A DNA stretch of 40,068 nucleotides, from positions 1 to 40,068 of the forward strand of contig VXWH01000052.1 of NCBI GenBank assembly GCA_009836025.1, read 5' to 3'. Numbering within the stretch: position 1 is the stretch's first letter; each line of letters opens with the position of its first letter. The notes beneath the pieces are model-generated. The model saw nothing but the letters and a program-made list of their open reading frames with translations. It did not search any database and had not been told where the DNA came from. The translations under genes were made by a program, and so were the position numbers. This DNA comes from Synechococcus sp. SB0668_bin_13 (GTDB taxonomy: Bacteria > Cyanobacteriota > Cyanobacteriia > PCC-6307 > Cyanobiaceae). Below, piece by piece: positions 16,576-25,230 of the stretch.

Positions 16576-16882
16576 CAGCAGGACGATCTTGACTTGGCTC
16601 CCCCTGAATGGCCTCCAGGAGCAAATCCAGTTGATCCTCCAGCACGGCGGGATCCGGATCAAAGTCCCCTGGGCATTGCCACCGCTCGTTGATCAGGCAG
16701 AGGCGCTCCACCAGGCCGGACGGCCCCAGTTTTGCATTGGTTCGCGCCAGTTCGTTCAGGAGCGTGGGCAGCGGCGCGGCGGGCAGCCCCAGGGCCTGCC
16801 CCAGATCCGCAGGCGTGCGTCCCGCCTGACGAAGCCAGTGCTTCACAAAAGCCCGGAGTTGCTTCCGGTCGGCATCGTCCAA
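16544..16882 (-). CDS. Small conserved-looking protein, function unknown
   Basis: The 112-residue product has a coherent, mostly helical composition. Its middle, RTPADLGQALGLPAAPLPTL, resembles a helix-turn-helix of the Cro/XRE style, followed by an acidic-leucine C terminus (LEDQLDLLLEAI). The start is a TTG at 16882, which is uncertain, and the end overlaps ubiE by 32 nt. I recall similar small proteins in marine Synechococcus but cannot name a family. It may be a small DNA-binding protein. Confidence 0.5.
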   Translation of the reverse strand: MDDADRKQLRAFVKHWLRQAGRTPADLGQALGLPAAPLPTLLNELARTNAKLGPSGLVERLCLINERWQCPGDFDPDPAVLEDQLDLLLEAIQGEPSQDRPAVTSGPAPAGP

Positions 16883-16941
16883 GAGTCTTGCGGGCGCACC
16901 CCCGGGAATCTACGGTGAACCTGCGTCTCCTGTTGTTCCCC

Positions 16942-17412
16942 ATGGGTCAGGTTGTAACCAGCGCAGTGGTGGCCTACGTCCATGATCTCAGCTTCATGGT
17001 CTGTTTTGGCTCCCTCGTGCTGGAGCGCCAACTGATTCGGCCCAACCCTGATCGTCCCCGGGCCACCAGGATGGTCATCACCGACATCATCTACGGCCTG
17101 GCGGCGCTGCTGCTGCTGGGCAGCGGCATTCTGCGGGTGCTCTATTTCGGGCAGGGGGCCGGCTTCTACACCCAGAACCCCCTCTTCTGGACCAAGGTGG
17201 GGGTGTTCCTGGCGGTGGGGGCGTTGTCCCTCTATCCCACCGTCACCTACATCCTGTGGGCCGTTCCCTTGCGCAAAGGGGAGTTGCCCCAGGTGAGTGA
17301 GGCGTTGTCCATGCGCCTGGCCTGGATCATCAACGTGGAGTTGGCGGGCTTTGCCTCCATTCCCCTCCTGGCGGCCCTGATGGCCCGCGGCGTGGGGCTC
17401 CCCTCCGCTTAG
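16942..17412 (+). CDS. DUF2214 family membrane protein
   Basis: This 156-residue integral membrane protein has four predicted spans, at about 5-25, 45-65, 83-103 and 125-150. The first span carries a His (AYVHDLSFMVCFGSLVLER), and RILYFGQGAGFYTQNPLFW-like loops fit the DUF2214 family, common in cyanobacteria and of unknown function. The ATG at 16942 gives the family-like N terminus; a GTG at 16915 is also open. Confidence 0.8.
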   Translation: MGQVVTSAVVAYVHDLSFMVCFGSLVLERQLIRPNPDRPRATRMVITDIIYGLAALLLLGSGILRVLYFGQGAGFYTQNPLFWTKVGVFLAVGALSLYPTVTYILWAVPLRKGELPQVSEALSMRLAWIINVELAGFASIPLLAALMARGVGLPSA

Positions 17413-17589
17413 GAGGGTGAAGAAAAACGGGAACGACGACGTCAGGATTCACCTTGATTCCTCGCCCACCCCCCAACCAACCGTTCACTTCAGGGGTTAG
17501 GGGCTTGACCATGGACAACGCACCAGGGGGACAACCCCCTGCCGAAGGCAGCACACACCTTGCCGGGGATTGGCCTGGCCCGCCGCCAA

Positions 17590-17800
17590 CCTGGTGACGG
17601 CGGACAGGAGCCGCTGCTACTATTACAACCCAAACAGCCCCGCTATTGCGTCGATTTTGACAGCATCATTCTGAACCTGAATGGCATATCGGGAACGCCG
17701 ACTGTCACAATCCGGGAAGATTCATCTGGCCAGCCGGCACGTGCCAACCTCTACATGCTGACCAATCCGTCGACTCTGACGGCGAACAGTCTCAACCGCC
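17590..17800 (+). pseudogene. Fragment of an extracellular repeat protein (choice-of-anchor-R-like)
   Basis: Between DUF2214 and transaldolase lies a 582-nt stretch without an intact gene. One plus-strand frame here encodes FDSIILNLNGISGTPTV, then SSGQPARANLYMLTNPSTLT and ANSLN, a pattern typical of secreted adhesin-like or choice-of-anchor domains. Coherence is lost after about 17800, and no start or signal peptide is present. The rest of 17413-17994 shows nothing else I can support. Confidence 0.45.
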
Positions 17801-17994
17801 GGCTCCATGAGGGACCTACTTGTTCCGGTTTCCTTGTCTCCCATCAAGACGCTCGCCGACGGGAGATCCCTCACAGGAGGTCAGCACCGGTGAAGGCCCT
17901 GCCTTGCCCTTCCCTCAGGTGAGCCGTACAGGACCGCCCTGGTTTGTCAGTCCTGAGACTAGCGTTGAAATGATCCCTCGCTTTTCTCTTCCCC

Positions 17995-19170
17995 ATGGCC
18001 TCTCTGCTGGAGCAGTTGTCTTCCATGACCACCGTGGTGGCGGACACCGGTGACCTGGAGGCAATTCGCCGCCTCACCCCCCAGGAAGCCACCACCAACC
18101 CTTCCCTCATCCTGGCCGCTGCCCAGCTTCCGGACTATCAGGAGTTGATTGACGCCACCCTGCGGCAGTCCCGGCAGGTCAGTGGCACAGCGGCTCCTGC
18201 AGAAGACGTGATCAGCGAAGCCATTGACGAGCTGAGTGTCCGCTTTGGGGAGGAGATCCTCAAGATGGTGCCTGGCCGGGTGTCCACCGAGGTGGATGCC
18301 CGCCTCAGTTACGACACGGAGGCCACCATCGGCAAGGCCCGTCAGATCATTGGGCGTTATGAGGCGGCAGGCCTCGGCCGGGAGCGGGTCCTGATCAAAA
18401 TTGCCTCCACATGGGAGGGCATCAAGGCGGCGGAAGTGCTGGAGAAGGAGGGCATTCACTGCAACCTCACCCTGCTGTTCAGCCTGGTGCAGGCCGTGGC
18501 CTGTGCTGAAGCCGGGGTGACCCTGATCTCCCCCTTTGTGGGCCGCATCCTGGACTGGCATAAAAAGCAGACGGGTCGCCAGAGCTACCCCGGTCCCGAA
18601 GATCCCGGCGTGCTCTCCGTCACCAGGATCTTCGCCTATTTCAAAACCTTTGGCCACCAGACCCAGGTGATGGGCGCCAGCTTCCGCAACGCGGAGGAAA
18701 TCATTGAACTGGCTGGCTGTGACCTGCTCACCATTGCACCCAAGTTCCTGGAGCAACTGGGGCGCACCGAGGGGCTGCTGGTCCGCAAACTGGATCCGGA
18801 CAATCTGACGGATGCCCCCAGCGCCAGGCTCCAGGTGAACGAGCACAGCTTTGCGGACCTGATGGCCCAGGACGCCATGGCGTCCGAGAAGCTGGACGAG
18901 GGGATCCGCGGGTTCAGCAAGGCCATTGAAGCCCTGGAAGCCCAGTTGGGTCACCGCCTGGCCGTGCTGGAGGGGGAAGCGGCCTTTGCCCATGCGGCCC
19001 AGGAGATTTTCCTGCTCAACGACCTGGATGGGGACGGCACCATCACCCGTGAAGAGTGGCTGGGCACCGATGCGGTGTTTGACGCCCTGGATACGGACCA
19101 TGACGGCTGCCTCAAGCCGGAGGAAATCCGTTCCGCCCTCGGCGCCCCCCTGGCCCTCTCAGCCCGTTGA
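17995..19170 (+). CDS. tal: Transaldolase with C-terminal EF-hand pair
   Basis: Transaldolase exchanges a dihydroxyacetone unit between sugar phosphates in the pentose phosphate pathway. Residues 1 to about 325 form the class I barrel: EATTNPSLI, the Schiff-base Lys135 in [11 protein letters not shown], and [11 protein letters not shown]. The C terminus adds two EF-hand loops, [12 protein letters not shown] (343-354) and [12 protein letters not shown] (366-377), both with complete calcium-ligand positions. The transaldolase/EF-hand fusion is known in a subset of bacteria including cyanobacteria. Calcium control of the enzyme is plausible but unproven. It starts at an ATG and converges on frr. 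Confidence 0.95.
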   Translation: MASLLEQLSSMTTVVADTGDLEAIRRLTPQEATTNPSLILAAAQLPDYQELIDATLRQSRQVSGTAAPAEDVISEAIDELSVRFGEEILKMVPGRVSTEVDARLSYDTEATIGKARQIIGRYEAAGLGRERVLIKIASTWEGIKAAEVLEKEGIHCNLTLLFSLVQAVACAEAGVTLISPFVGRILDWHKKQTGRQSYPGPEDPGVLSVTRIFAYFKTFGHQTQVMGASFRNAEEIIELAGCDLLTIAPKFLEQLGRTEGLLVRKLDPDNLTDAPSARLQVNEHSFADLMAQDAMASEKLDEGIRGFSKAIEALEAQLGHRLAVLEGEAAFAHAAQEIFLLNDLDGDGTITREEWLGTDAVFDALDTDHDGCLKPEEIRSALGAPLALSAR

Positions 19171-19181
19171 GGGGAGGGTGA

Positions 19182-19724
19182 TCAAACCGAGAGAATGTCC
19201 TTCTCCTTGTCCTTCTGCATGGTGTTGAGGCGCTGGATGAAGCGGTCCGTCAGCTTCTGAACATCGTCTTGTGCGTCGTGGGATTGATCCTCGGACAAGT
19301 CGCCGGCTTTTTCCTGCTTCTTGATGCGGTCAATCCCCTCCCGACGCAGGTTGCGGAGGGCCACCTTGCCTTCTTCGATGTAGCCGGCCGCCAGCTTCAC
19401 CAAATCCTTGCGGCGCTCTTCCGTGAGGGGAGGGATCCCGATGCGGATCAGCTTGCCGTCTTCCGTGTTGGGTGTCAGGCCAAGGCTGGAACTGAGAATG
19501 GCCTTTTCAATGGCGCGGATGGCGCTCACGTCAAAGGGCTGAATCTGAATGGTCTGGGCATCGGGGACGGTGATGCCCGCCAGGGACCGCAGGGGCGTTT
19601 CACAGCCGTAGTACTCCACCATCACCTTGTCCAGCAGGTTGGGGTTGGCCCGGCCTGTGCGGATGGTGTTGAGGTTGCGCTGGGCGGCCTCCAGCGACTT
19701 TTCCATGTGGGATTCCAGATCCAT
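19182..19724 (-). CDS. frr: Ribosome recycling factor
   Basis: RRF works with EF-G to split post-termination ribosomes. The 180-residue product starts [19 protein letters not shown] and continues with [21 protein letters not shown]. It also contains [16 protein letters not shown] and the basic-helix end [13 protein letters not shown], all family hallmarks, and its length is normal. It lies 43 nt downstream of pyrH, the conserved bacterial order pyrH-frr. Confidence 0.97.
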   Translation of the reverse strand: MDLESHMEKSLEAAQRNLNTIRTGRANPNLLDKVMVEYYGCETPLRSLAGITVPDAQTIQIQPFDVSAIRAIEKAILSSSLGLTPNTEDGKLIRIGIPPLTEERRKDLVKLAAGYIEEGKVALRNLRREGIDRIKKQEKAGDLSEDQSHDAQDDVQKLTDRFIQRLNTMQKDKEKDILSV

Positions 19725-19767
19725 GACGACGTTGGTGTGATCAGGCACTGGTGAACCATAGATCCGC

Positions 19768-20490
19768 TCAGCGGGGCGCCAATTCAGGATGAACGGTGGT
19801 GCCCACCGGCTCACCGGCAATGGCGCGGGCAATGTTGCCCGCCTCGAACAGGTTGAAGACCACAATGGGGATGCCGTTGTCCTTGCACAGGGCAATGGCG
19901 GTGCTGTCCATCACCGCCAACTCCCCCCGCAACACCTCCTGGAAGCTTAGCGTCTCGTAGCGAACCGCATCGCTGAAGCAGGCGGGATCCTTGTTGTAGA
20001 CCCCATCCACCTTGGTGGCCTTGAACACCACCTGGGCGCCGATCTCCGCCGCCCTTAGCGCTGCCGTGGTGTCCGTGGTGAAGAAGGGGTTGCCGCATCC
20101 CCCGCCAAAGATCACCACCCGGCCGTTCTCCAGGTGACGCATGGCCCGACGGCGGATATAAGGCTCCGCCACCTCCTGCATGGCAATGGCTGTTTGCACC
20201 CGACAGGGCGCCTGCTGACGCTCCAGGGCATCCTGCAGGGTCATGGCGTTCATCACCGTGGCCAACATGCCCACATAATCCGCCGTGGCCCGATCCATGC
20301 CTGCAGCGGCGCCCTTCAACCCCCGGAAGATATTGCCCCCTCCCACCACAACGGCCATCTCCGTGCCCTGGGCCACCACCCCGGCGATCTCCGCCGCAAT
20401 GCGCTGGATCACGGAGGGATCGATGCCGTAACTCTGCTCTCCCATGAGAGCCTCGCCACTGAGTTTCAGCAGGACGCGCCTGTAGGCCAT
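19768..20490 (-). CDS. pyrH: UMP kinase
   Basis: PyrH phosphorylates UMP to UDP. The 240-residue amino-acid-kinase-fold protein has the N-terminal [11 protein letters not shown], the glycine-rich [30 protein letters not shown], and VDGVYNKDP. The ATG at 20490 ([15 protein letters not shown]) matches family starts; an in-frame ATG 9 nt upstream is less likely. It transcribes away from the CRISPR array, so the 126 nt between them must hold its promoter and any CRISPR leader. Confidence 0.97.
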   Translation of the reverse strand: MAYRRVLLKLSGEALMGEQSYGIDPSVIQRIAAEIAGVVAQGTEMAVVVGGGNIFRGLKGAAAGMDRATADYVGMLATVMNAMTLQDALERQQAPCRVQTAIAMQEVAEPYIRRRAMRHLENGRVVIFGGGCGNPFFTTDTTAALRAAEIGAQVVFKATKVDGVYNKDPACFSDAVRYETLSFQEVLRGELAVMDSTAIALCKDNGIPIVVFNLFEAGNIARAIAGEPVGTTVHPELAPR

Positions 20491-20616
20491 GGGTCGCATC
20501 CGCCGGCAAACACTTCCGAGCGTAGCAAGCCATGGGGCCGGGATGCTCGACCCTCCCGGCCCGCAAGCGGGAGACTGGAGAGCGGCCTTTTGGTTTGCAG
20601 GCTGACACTCGTAGTC
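20491..20616 (+). promoter_or_regulatory. Presumed CRISPR leader and divergent pyrH promoter region
   Basis: Repeat orientation by analogy to type I-E (CTGTTCCCC at the 5' end) puts the leader on this side. The segment is only 126 nt, is GC-rich rather than AT-rich, and contains a GC hairpin-like stretch (CCCTCCCGGCCCGCAAGCGG) at about 20550-20570. It must also serve pyrH on the other strand. Confidence 0.4.
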
Positions 20617-22531
20617 CTGTTCCCCGCACACGCGGGGATGGACCGTGCTGGACGTTGGACATGCCAGTGCAGCGGCGCCTGTTCCCCGCACACGCGGGGA
20701 TGGACCGGAGCAGCAACTCGCGGCGACTGCGCAGGAGATTGCCTGTTCCCCGCACACGCGGGGATGGACCGTTAGCAGTGGGAGCATGGAGGTCACGGGG
20801 CCAGGACTGTTCCCCGCACACGCGGGGATGGACCGAGCGAAATACGCATGGGGAGTGTGGAGCCCAGGCTGTTCCCCGCACACGCGGGGATGGACCGGAG
20901 AAGGCACCGCCGCCAGCCGGGTCACACTCTCCTGTTCCCCGCACACGCGGGGATGGACCGACTAATGGCCCCAACGACCCAACGCCAGGCACGTCTGTTC
21001 CCCGCACACGCGGGGATGGACCGGCCACGCTGATGCTTGAGGGCCTCCTGGGCCTTAACTGTTCCCCGCACACGCGGGGATGGACCGGCTCTCATCAACG
21101 AGGTTGGAAGCAAAGCTCTGACCTGTTCCCCGCACACGCGGGGATGGACCGGGGGGGCGGTGTCGATTCCCTCGATCCGGGTGGCCTGTTCCCCGCACAC
21201 GCGGGGATGGACCGTGGGTACATGGGTACACCCCCGCCGGGACTCCCTGTTCCCCGCACACGCGGGGATGGACCGTCCTAGACGGTGCACGTCACCCAGG
21301 ACTGCCGCCCTGTTCCCCGCACACGCGGGGATGGACCGAACATGGGTCCACAGTCACTACCACCCAATTCCGCTGTTCCCCGCACACGCGGGGATGGACC
21401 GAAGGAGGTCTCGTTTTCTCTGGAGTTCCCCATCCCTGTTCCCCGCACACGCGGGGATGGACCGATCGGGCCAGCCAGCGGATGCGTGCGGACCGCCTGT
21501 TCCCCGCACACGCGGGGATGGACCGGTGCATCCTCTGCCAGCCACTCCAGAGCCTCCACCTGTTCCCCGCACACGCGGGGATGGACCCACCCCATGGCGG
21601 TGGAAGATCCGCGCCCCGGACTGTTCCCCGCACACGCGGGGATGGACCGGCGCTGGCCGTCGCCCGGAAGGAGATTCAGGCCGCTGTTCCCCGCACACGC
21701 GGGGATGGACCGTGATCCCGTGGCCACGGAGAGTCGGCCCCCAATTGCTGTTCCCCGCACACGCGGGGATGGACCGACAGAGGGACCTGCAGAGACGGCT
21801 GCTGATCACCTGTTCCCCGCACACGCGGGGATGGACCGGGCATCATCGTCCGCTGCGGTTGCCGTTGGGGCGGGCTGTTCCCCGCACACGCGGGGATGGA
21901 CCGCGCAACGCACGATGGTGTCCGTCATGGCGCACGACTGTTCCCCGCACACGCGGGGATGGACCAGTCATGGTGCCAAGGGTGATTTGGACACTTCTAC
22001 TGTTCCCCGCACACGCGGGGATGGACCGGAGAACGCCAGAAGCATGAGGAGTCAGCGGCTGCCTGTTCCCCGCACACGCGGGGATGGACCGGCCTGGACG
22101 TCCCGGCTTCACTTGCAGAGTCTACCCTGTTCCCCGCACACGCGGGGATGGACCGATTGTGTGATCCGGGCCGGTGAGGAAGGGATTCCTGTTCCCCGCA
22201 CACGCGGGGATGGACCATTGACCGGGGCAGAGCTGACCAGGGCAGAACTGCTGTTCCCCGCACACGCGGGGATGGACCGATCCACCGACTGCCGCTGAAC
22301 GGAGCATTGGCTGCCTGTTCCCCGCACACGCGGGGATGGACCGCCAGCTCTGCCCCGCTCAGGTCTGCACCGCTCAGCTGTTCCCCGCACACGCGGGGAT
22401 GGACCTCATCAGTGCTGGCGCTAGCCTGGATTCCATAAACCTGTTCCCCGCACACGCGGGGATGGACCGGAAACGCAGCACGATAAGCATCACGCAAGGT
22501 AACTGTTCCCCGCACACGCGGGGATGGACCG
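20617..22531 (+). CRISPR. CRISPR array, 31 repeats, type I-E-like
   Basis: There are 31 copies of a repeat whose first 28 bases looked identical in every copy I read. It begins CTGTTCCCCGC, has a loop with ACAC, and ends GCGGGGATGGACC. The internal CCCCGC/GCGGGG palindrome and overall form match the type I-E repeat family (E. coli-like GTTCCCCGC...GCGGGGATAAACC). Base 29 is G after 27 repeats but C after repeat 16, A after repeats 22 and 26, and T after repeat 29. The 30 spacers are 32-36 nt with a 29-nt repeat (mean about 34), and none looks duplicated. Leader orientation to the left is inferred from repeat polarity and from the variants clustering in the right half. No cas gene lies in the window, so activity depends on genes elsewhere. 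Confidence 0.97.
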
Positions 22532-22552
22532 CCCCACCCGTCCTTCGATAGG

Positions 22553-23917
22553 GTGGCGCCGCGTCCGGATGTGCCCTTGGCGACCCGTGTTCTTTTGCTG
22601 CGTCACGGCCTCAGCACCTACAACGTGCAGGGCAGAATCCAGGGCCGTGACGACGACTCCACCCTCACTGCCGCCGGGGAGGCCATGGCCCGTCGCACGG
22701 GGGAGGCGCTGGCCGGGGTCCGGTTGGATGCCGTGTTGTCTTCGCCCCTGCGCCGTGCCGCCCGCACCGCAGCGCTGGTGTGCGGCGCCCGCTCCGGGGC
22801 CGCGCCGGCCGTTGTCCATGACGACGACCTGCTGGAGGTGGACCTGGAGCCATGGTCGGGCTACTCCCTTCAGCAATTGATTGCGCGATGGCCCCGGGAG
22901 GAGCGCATCTGGCGTACGCACCCGGAGCAATTGACCCTTCAGCGGGCCGACGGCTCCAGCCATCAGCCCATCCGTGAACTCCACCGGCAGGCCCGGCGGT
23001 TCTGGCGGCGGCTGTGTCAGCGCCACCGGGACAAGACGGTGCTGGTGGTGGCCCACAACGCCATCCTGCGCTGTGTGGTGTTGGCGGCCCTCGGCCTGGG
23101 GCCGGAACGGTTTGCCCGGCTCCGTCTCAACAACTGCGCCCTCAGCGTCCTCAACGTGCAGGAGGCTGGCGGCAACGACACCGACGCCGCCACGGTGCAG
23201 GTGGAATCCTTCAACAGCACCGTCCACCTGGATCCCGTGGTGCCTGGTCCGCGACGGGGGGGGCGCATCCTGCTGCTGCGCCATGGGGAAACCGACTGGA
23301 ACCGCCAGAGCCGCTTTCAAGGGCAGATTGACGTGCCGCTGAACGCCACCGGTCGCCAGCAGGCTCGACAGGCGGCCGCCTTTCTGCGCCGGAGCCCCAT
23401 CAGGCGGGCCTACAGCAGCCCCATGGCCCGCCCCCGGGAAACGGCGGAGTTGGTGCTGGAGCACCATTCCGGCGCGCCCCTCGCCACTTGCGAAGGCTTG
23501 CTGGAAATTGGCCATGGGCTCTGGGAGGGGAAGCTGGAACAGGAGATCCAGGCCCGGTGGCCCCAGTTGCTGGCCACATGGAAAGCGGCCCCCCACCAGG
23601 TGGCGATGCCCGGCCCTGGCGGGGAAACCATTCAGCAGGTGTCCCAGCGGGCCGTGGCCGCCATGGAGCGCATTGCCCAGGAGCTGGAAGAGGGGGAAAC
23701 CGCCCTGGTGGTGGCCCATGACGCGGTGAACAAGACCATCCTCTGCCACCTGCTGGGCCTCTCCCCCGCCCACATCTGGTCCGTGAAACAAGGCAACGGG
23801 GGCGTCTCGGTGATTGACTACCCTGAAGGCGGCCATGGCCCCGCAGTTGTGTACAGCTTGAACCTCACGGGTCATCTGGGGGGTGTGCTGGATGAAACCG
23901 CTGCCGGCGCCCTCTGA
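22553..23917 (+). CDS. Two-domain histidine phosphatase (phosphoglycerate mutase family)
   Basis: The 454-residue protein has two tandem histidine-phosphatase domains. The first starts RVLLLRHGLSTYN (His18) and the second ILLLRHGETDWNRQSRFQG (His244). The second also has the acid/base region YSSPMARPRETAEL and the late VVAHDAVNKTILCHLLGL, so it looks fully catalytic. The first has LSSPLRRAARTAAL and VVAHNAILRCVVLAALGL and may also be active. Cyanobacterial homologues are annotated as phosphoglycerate mutase or as metal-independent phosphoserine phosphatase; the substrate cannot be decided here. It starts at a GTG only 21 nt after the last CRISPR repeat, so its promoter may lie inside the array. 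The stop overlaps the next start. Confidence 0.92.
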   Translation: MAPRPDVPLATRVLLLRHGLSTYNVQGRIQGRDDDSTLTAAGEAMARRTGEALAGVRLDAVLSSPLRRAARTAALVCGARSGAAPAVVHDDDLLEVDLEPWSGYSLQQLIARWPREERIWRTHPEQLTLQRADGSSHQPIRELHRQARRFWRRLCQRHRDKTVLVVAHNAILRCVVLAALGLGPERFARLRLNNCALSVLNVQEAGGNDTDAATVQVESFNSTVHLDPVVPGPRRGGRILLLRHGETDWNRQSRFQGQIDVPLNATGRQQARQAAAFLRRSPIRRAYSSPMARPRETAELVLEHHSGAPLATCEGLLEIGHGLWEGKLEQEIQARWPQLLATWKAAPHQVAMPGPGGETIQQVSQRAVAAMERIAQELEEGETALVVAHDAVNKTILCHLLGLSPAHIWSVKQGNGGVSVIDYPEGGHGPAVVYSLNLTGHLGGVLDETAAGAL

Positions 23918-25230
23918 TGGCGACGACAGGCATGGAGCCGTTGCCTGCGGCGGAACAGGTGCTGTTGCGGGATGTGTGGGTGGTGGCTGCGCCCCATCAA
24001 CCACCCCGGCGTCGGGACGTGCTGCTGGACGGCGCCCGGATTCGTGACTGGTCCGCCCCTGGCGGCCTTGTCGTCGGGGATGCGACCCCTGTGGTGGCCG
24101 CGGCGGATCTGTGGTTGGGGCCATGCCTGGTGGATCCCTACAGCCACCTGGAGGAGGCCCACGGCCTGGTGGACGACCTGCCCCGTTTGACGGCGTCGGC
24201 CTTGGGGGGCGGTTATGGCGCGGTAGCCTTGTCCCCCCAGGCCCGCCCATGGCGCGACCAACCCCAGGAGTTGATCACGGGGACCCACCAGGGCCTGGAG
24301 TTGCTAAGCTGGGGAAGCTTCAGCGCTGGCGGCGCTGGACAGGACTTCAGCAATCACGGTGCATTGCTGGCTGCCGGCGCCGTAGGACTGGCGGAGGAGT
24401 CCTGCCACGGCCATCCCCAACTCCTGTTCCGTGGTCTGCAATGGCAGGCGGATGCCCACCGCCGTGGGGAGGGGTCTCCCCTGGCCATTGCGCCCCGGGA
24501 TCCCCACCTGCAGGCCGGCGGCATGGCCCGGGAAGGGGCCGATGCCCTACGCCTTGGCCTGCCCACGGATCCCGTGGCCAGCGAACTGTTGCCCCTGCAG
24601 CAGCTTCTACAGGCCGCCGACCTTGTGGAGGGCGCCACGGGGCTGCGCCTGCTCAATGTTTCCACTGCCGCCGCCGTGGCCTGCCTCCAGCGCCACCCCC
24701 ACCCCATGGCCGCCGCTGTCCACTGGTGGCATCTGGTGGAAGATACCTCCGGCCTCAGCGGGCTGTCCGACAGTTGGCGGGTTCAGCCCTCCCTGGGAAG
24801 CCGTCGGGACCGTCAAGCCCTGCTGACGGCGGTGCAGCAAGGGTTGATCACCTGCATCACGGTCAACCACCGCGCCATTGACCACCACCAGCAGTTGTGG
24901 CCCGTGGAGGAGCGCCCCGCCGGTCTTGCGGGATATGCCCATGTGCTGCCCCTGCTCTGGAGAGAACTGGTGGACGGTCTGAGCCTCCCTGTGGAAAGGC
25001 TCTGGTGGCTGCTCTGCTGGGGCGCTCGGCAATTTCTGGGGCAGCCTCCGGACACCCTCACGCCGGGCTCCAGCCGCTGGCTTCTCTTTTCCCCCAACGA
25101 CGCCTGGATCATGCCTTGTCACGGTTCGGAACGGGGCGGGGGCAATCGTCCCTGGCCGGGGCGCGCCGTTCAAGGCCGGGTGGTGGCCAGCGGCTTGTCG
25201 TCAGGGCGTTGGCTGGCCAAGCTCCGATAG
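23917..25230 (+). CDS. Degenerate dihydroorotase-like protein
   Basis: This 437-residue amidohydrolase-fold protein resembles dihydroorotase but has lost its metal site. The strand-1 motif DPxVHxR is DPYSHLEEAHG, the region that normally supplies the carboxylated lysine is not recognisable, and HLST is replaced by NVST (LLNVSTAAAV). The catalytic DHAPH region reads TVNHRAIDHH. It is therefore probably a pseudo-enzyme. Such pseudo-dihydroorotases can be structural partners of aspartate transcarbamoylase in some bacteria, which is a possible role here by analogy. The start overlaps the preceding stop by 1 nt (TGATG), and its last 30 nt overlap lepB. A catalytic-type paralogue lies at 26202-27578. 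Confidence 0.85.
   Translation: MATTGMEPLPAAEQVLLRDVWVVAAPHQPPRRRDVLLDGARIRDWSAPGGLVVGDATPVVAAADLWLGPCLVDPYSHLEEAHGLVDDLPRLTASALGGGYGAVALSPQARPWRDQPQELITGTHQGLELLSWGSFSAGGAGQDFSNHGALLAAGAVGLAEESCHGHPQLLFRGLQWQADAHRRGEGSPLAIAPRDPHLQAGGMAREGADALRLGLPTDPVASELLPLQQLLQAADLVEGATGLRLLNVSTAAAVACLQRHPHPMAAAVHWWHLVEDTSGLSGLSDSWRVQPSLGSRRDRQALLTAVQQGLITCITVNHRAIDHHQQLWPVEERPAGLAGYAHVLPLLWRELVDGLSLPVERLWWLLCWGARQFLGQPPDTLTPGSSRWLLFSPNDAWIMPCHGSERGGGNRPWPGRAVQGRVVASGLSSGRWLAKLR

Noticed and set aside
20532-22551. Several long open frames on both strands through the repeat array
   Set aside because: They consist of translated CRISPR repeats (repeated [21 protein letters not shown] patterns) and arise from the repeat length, not from coding.
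22565-24250. Long minus-strand frame opposite the two-domain phosphatase gene
   Set aside because: GC-rich antisense shadow rich in Pro, Gly and His, while the plus strand carries two intact RHG domains.
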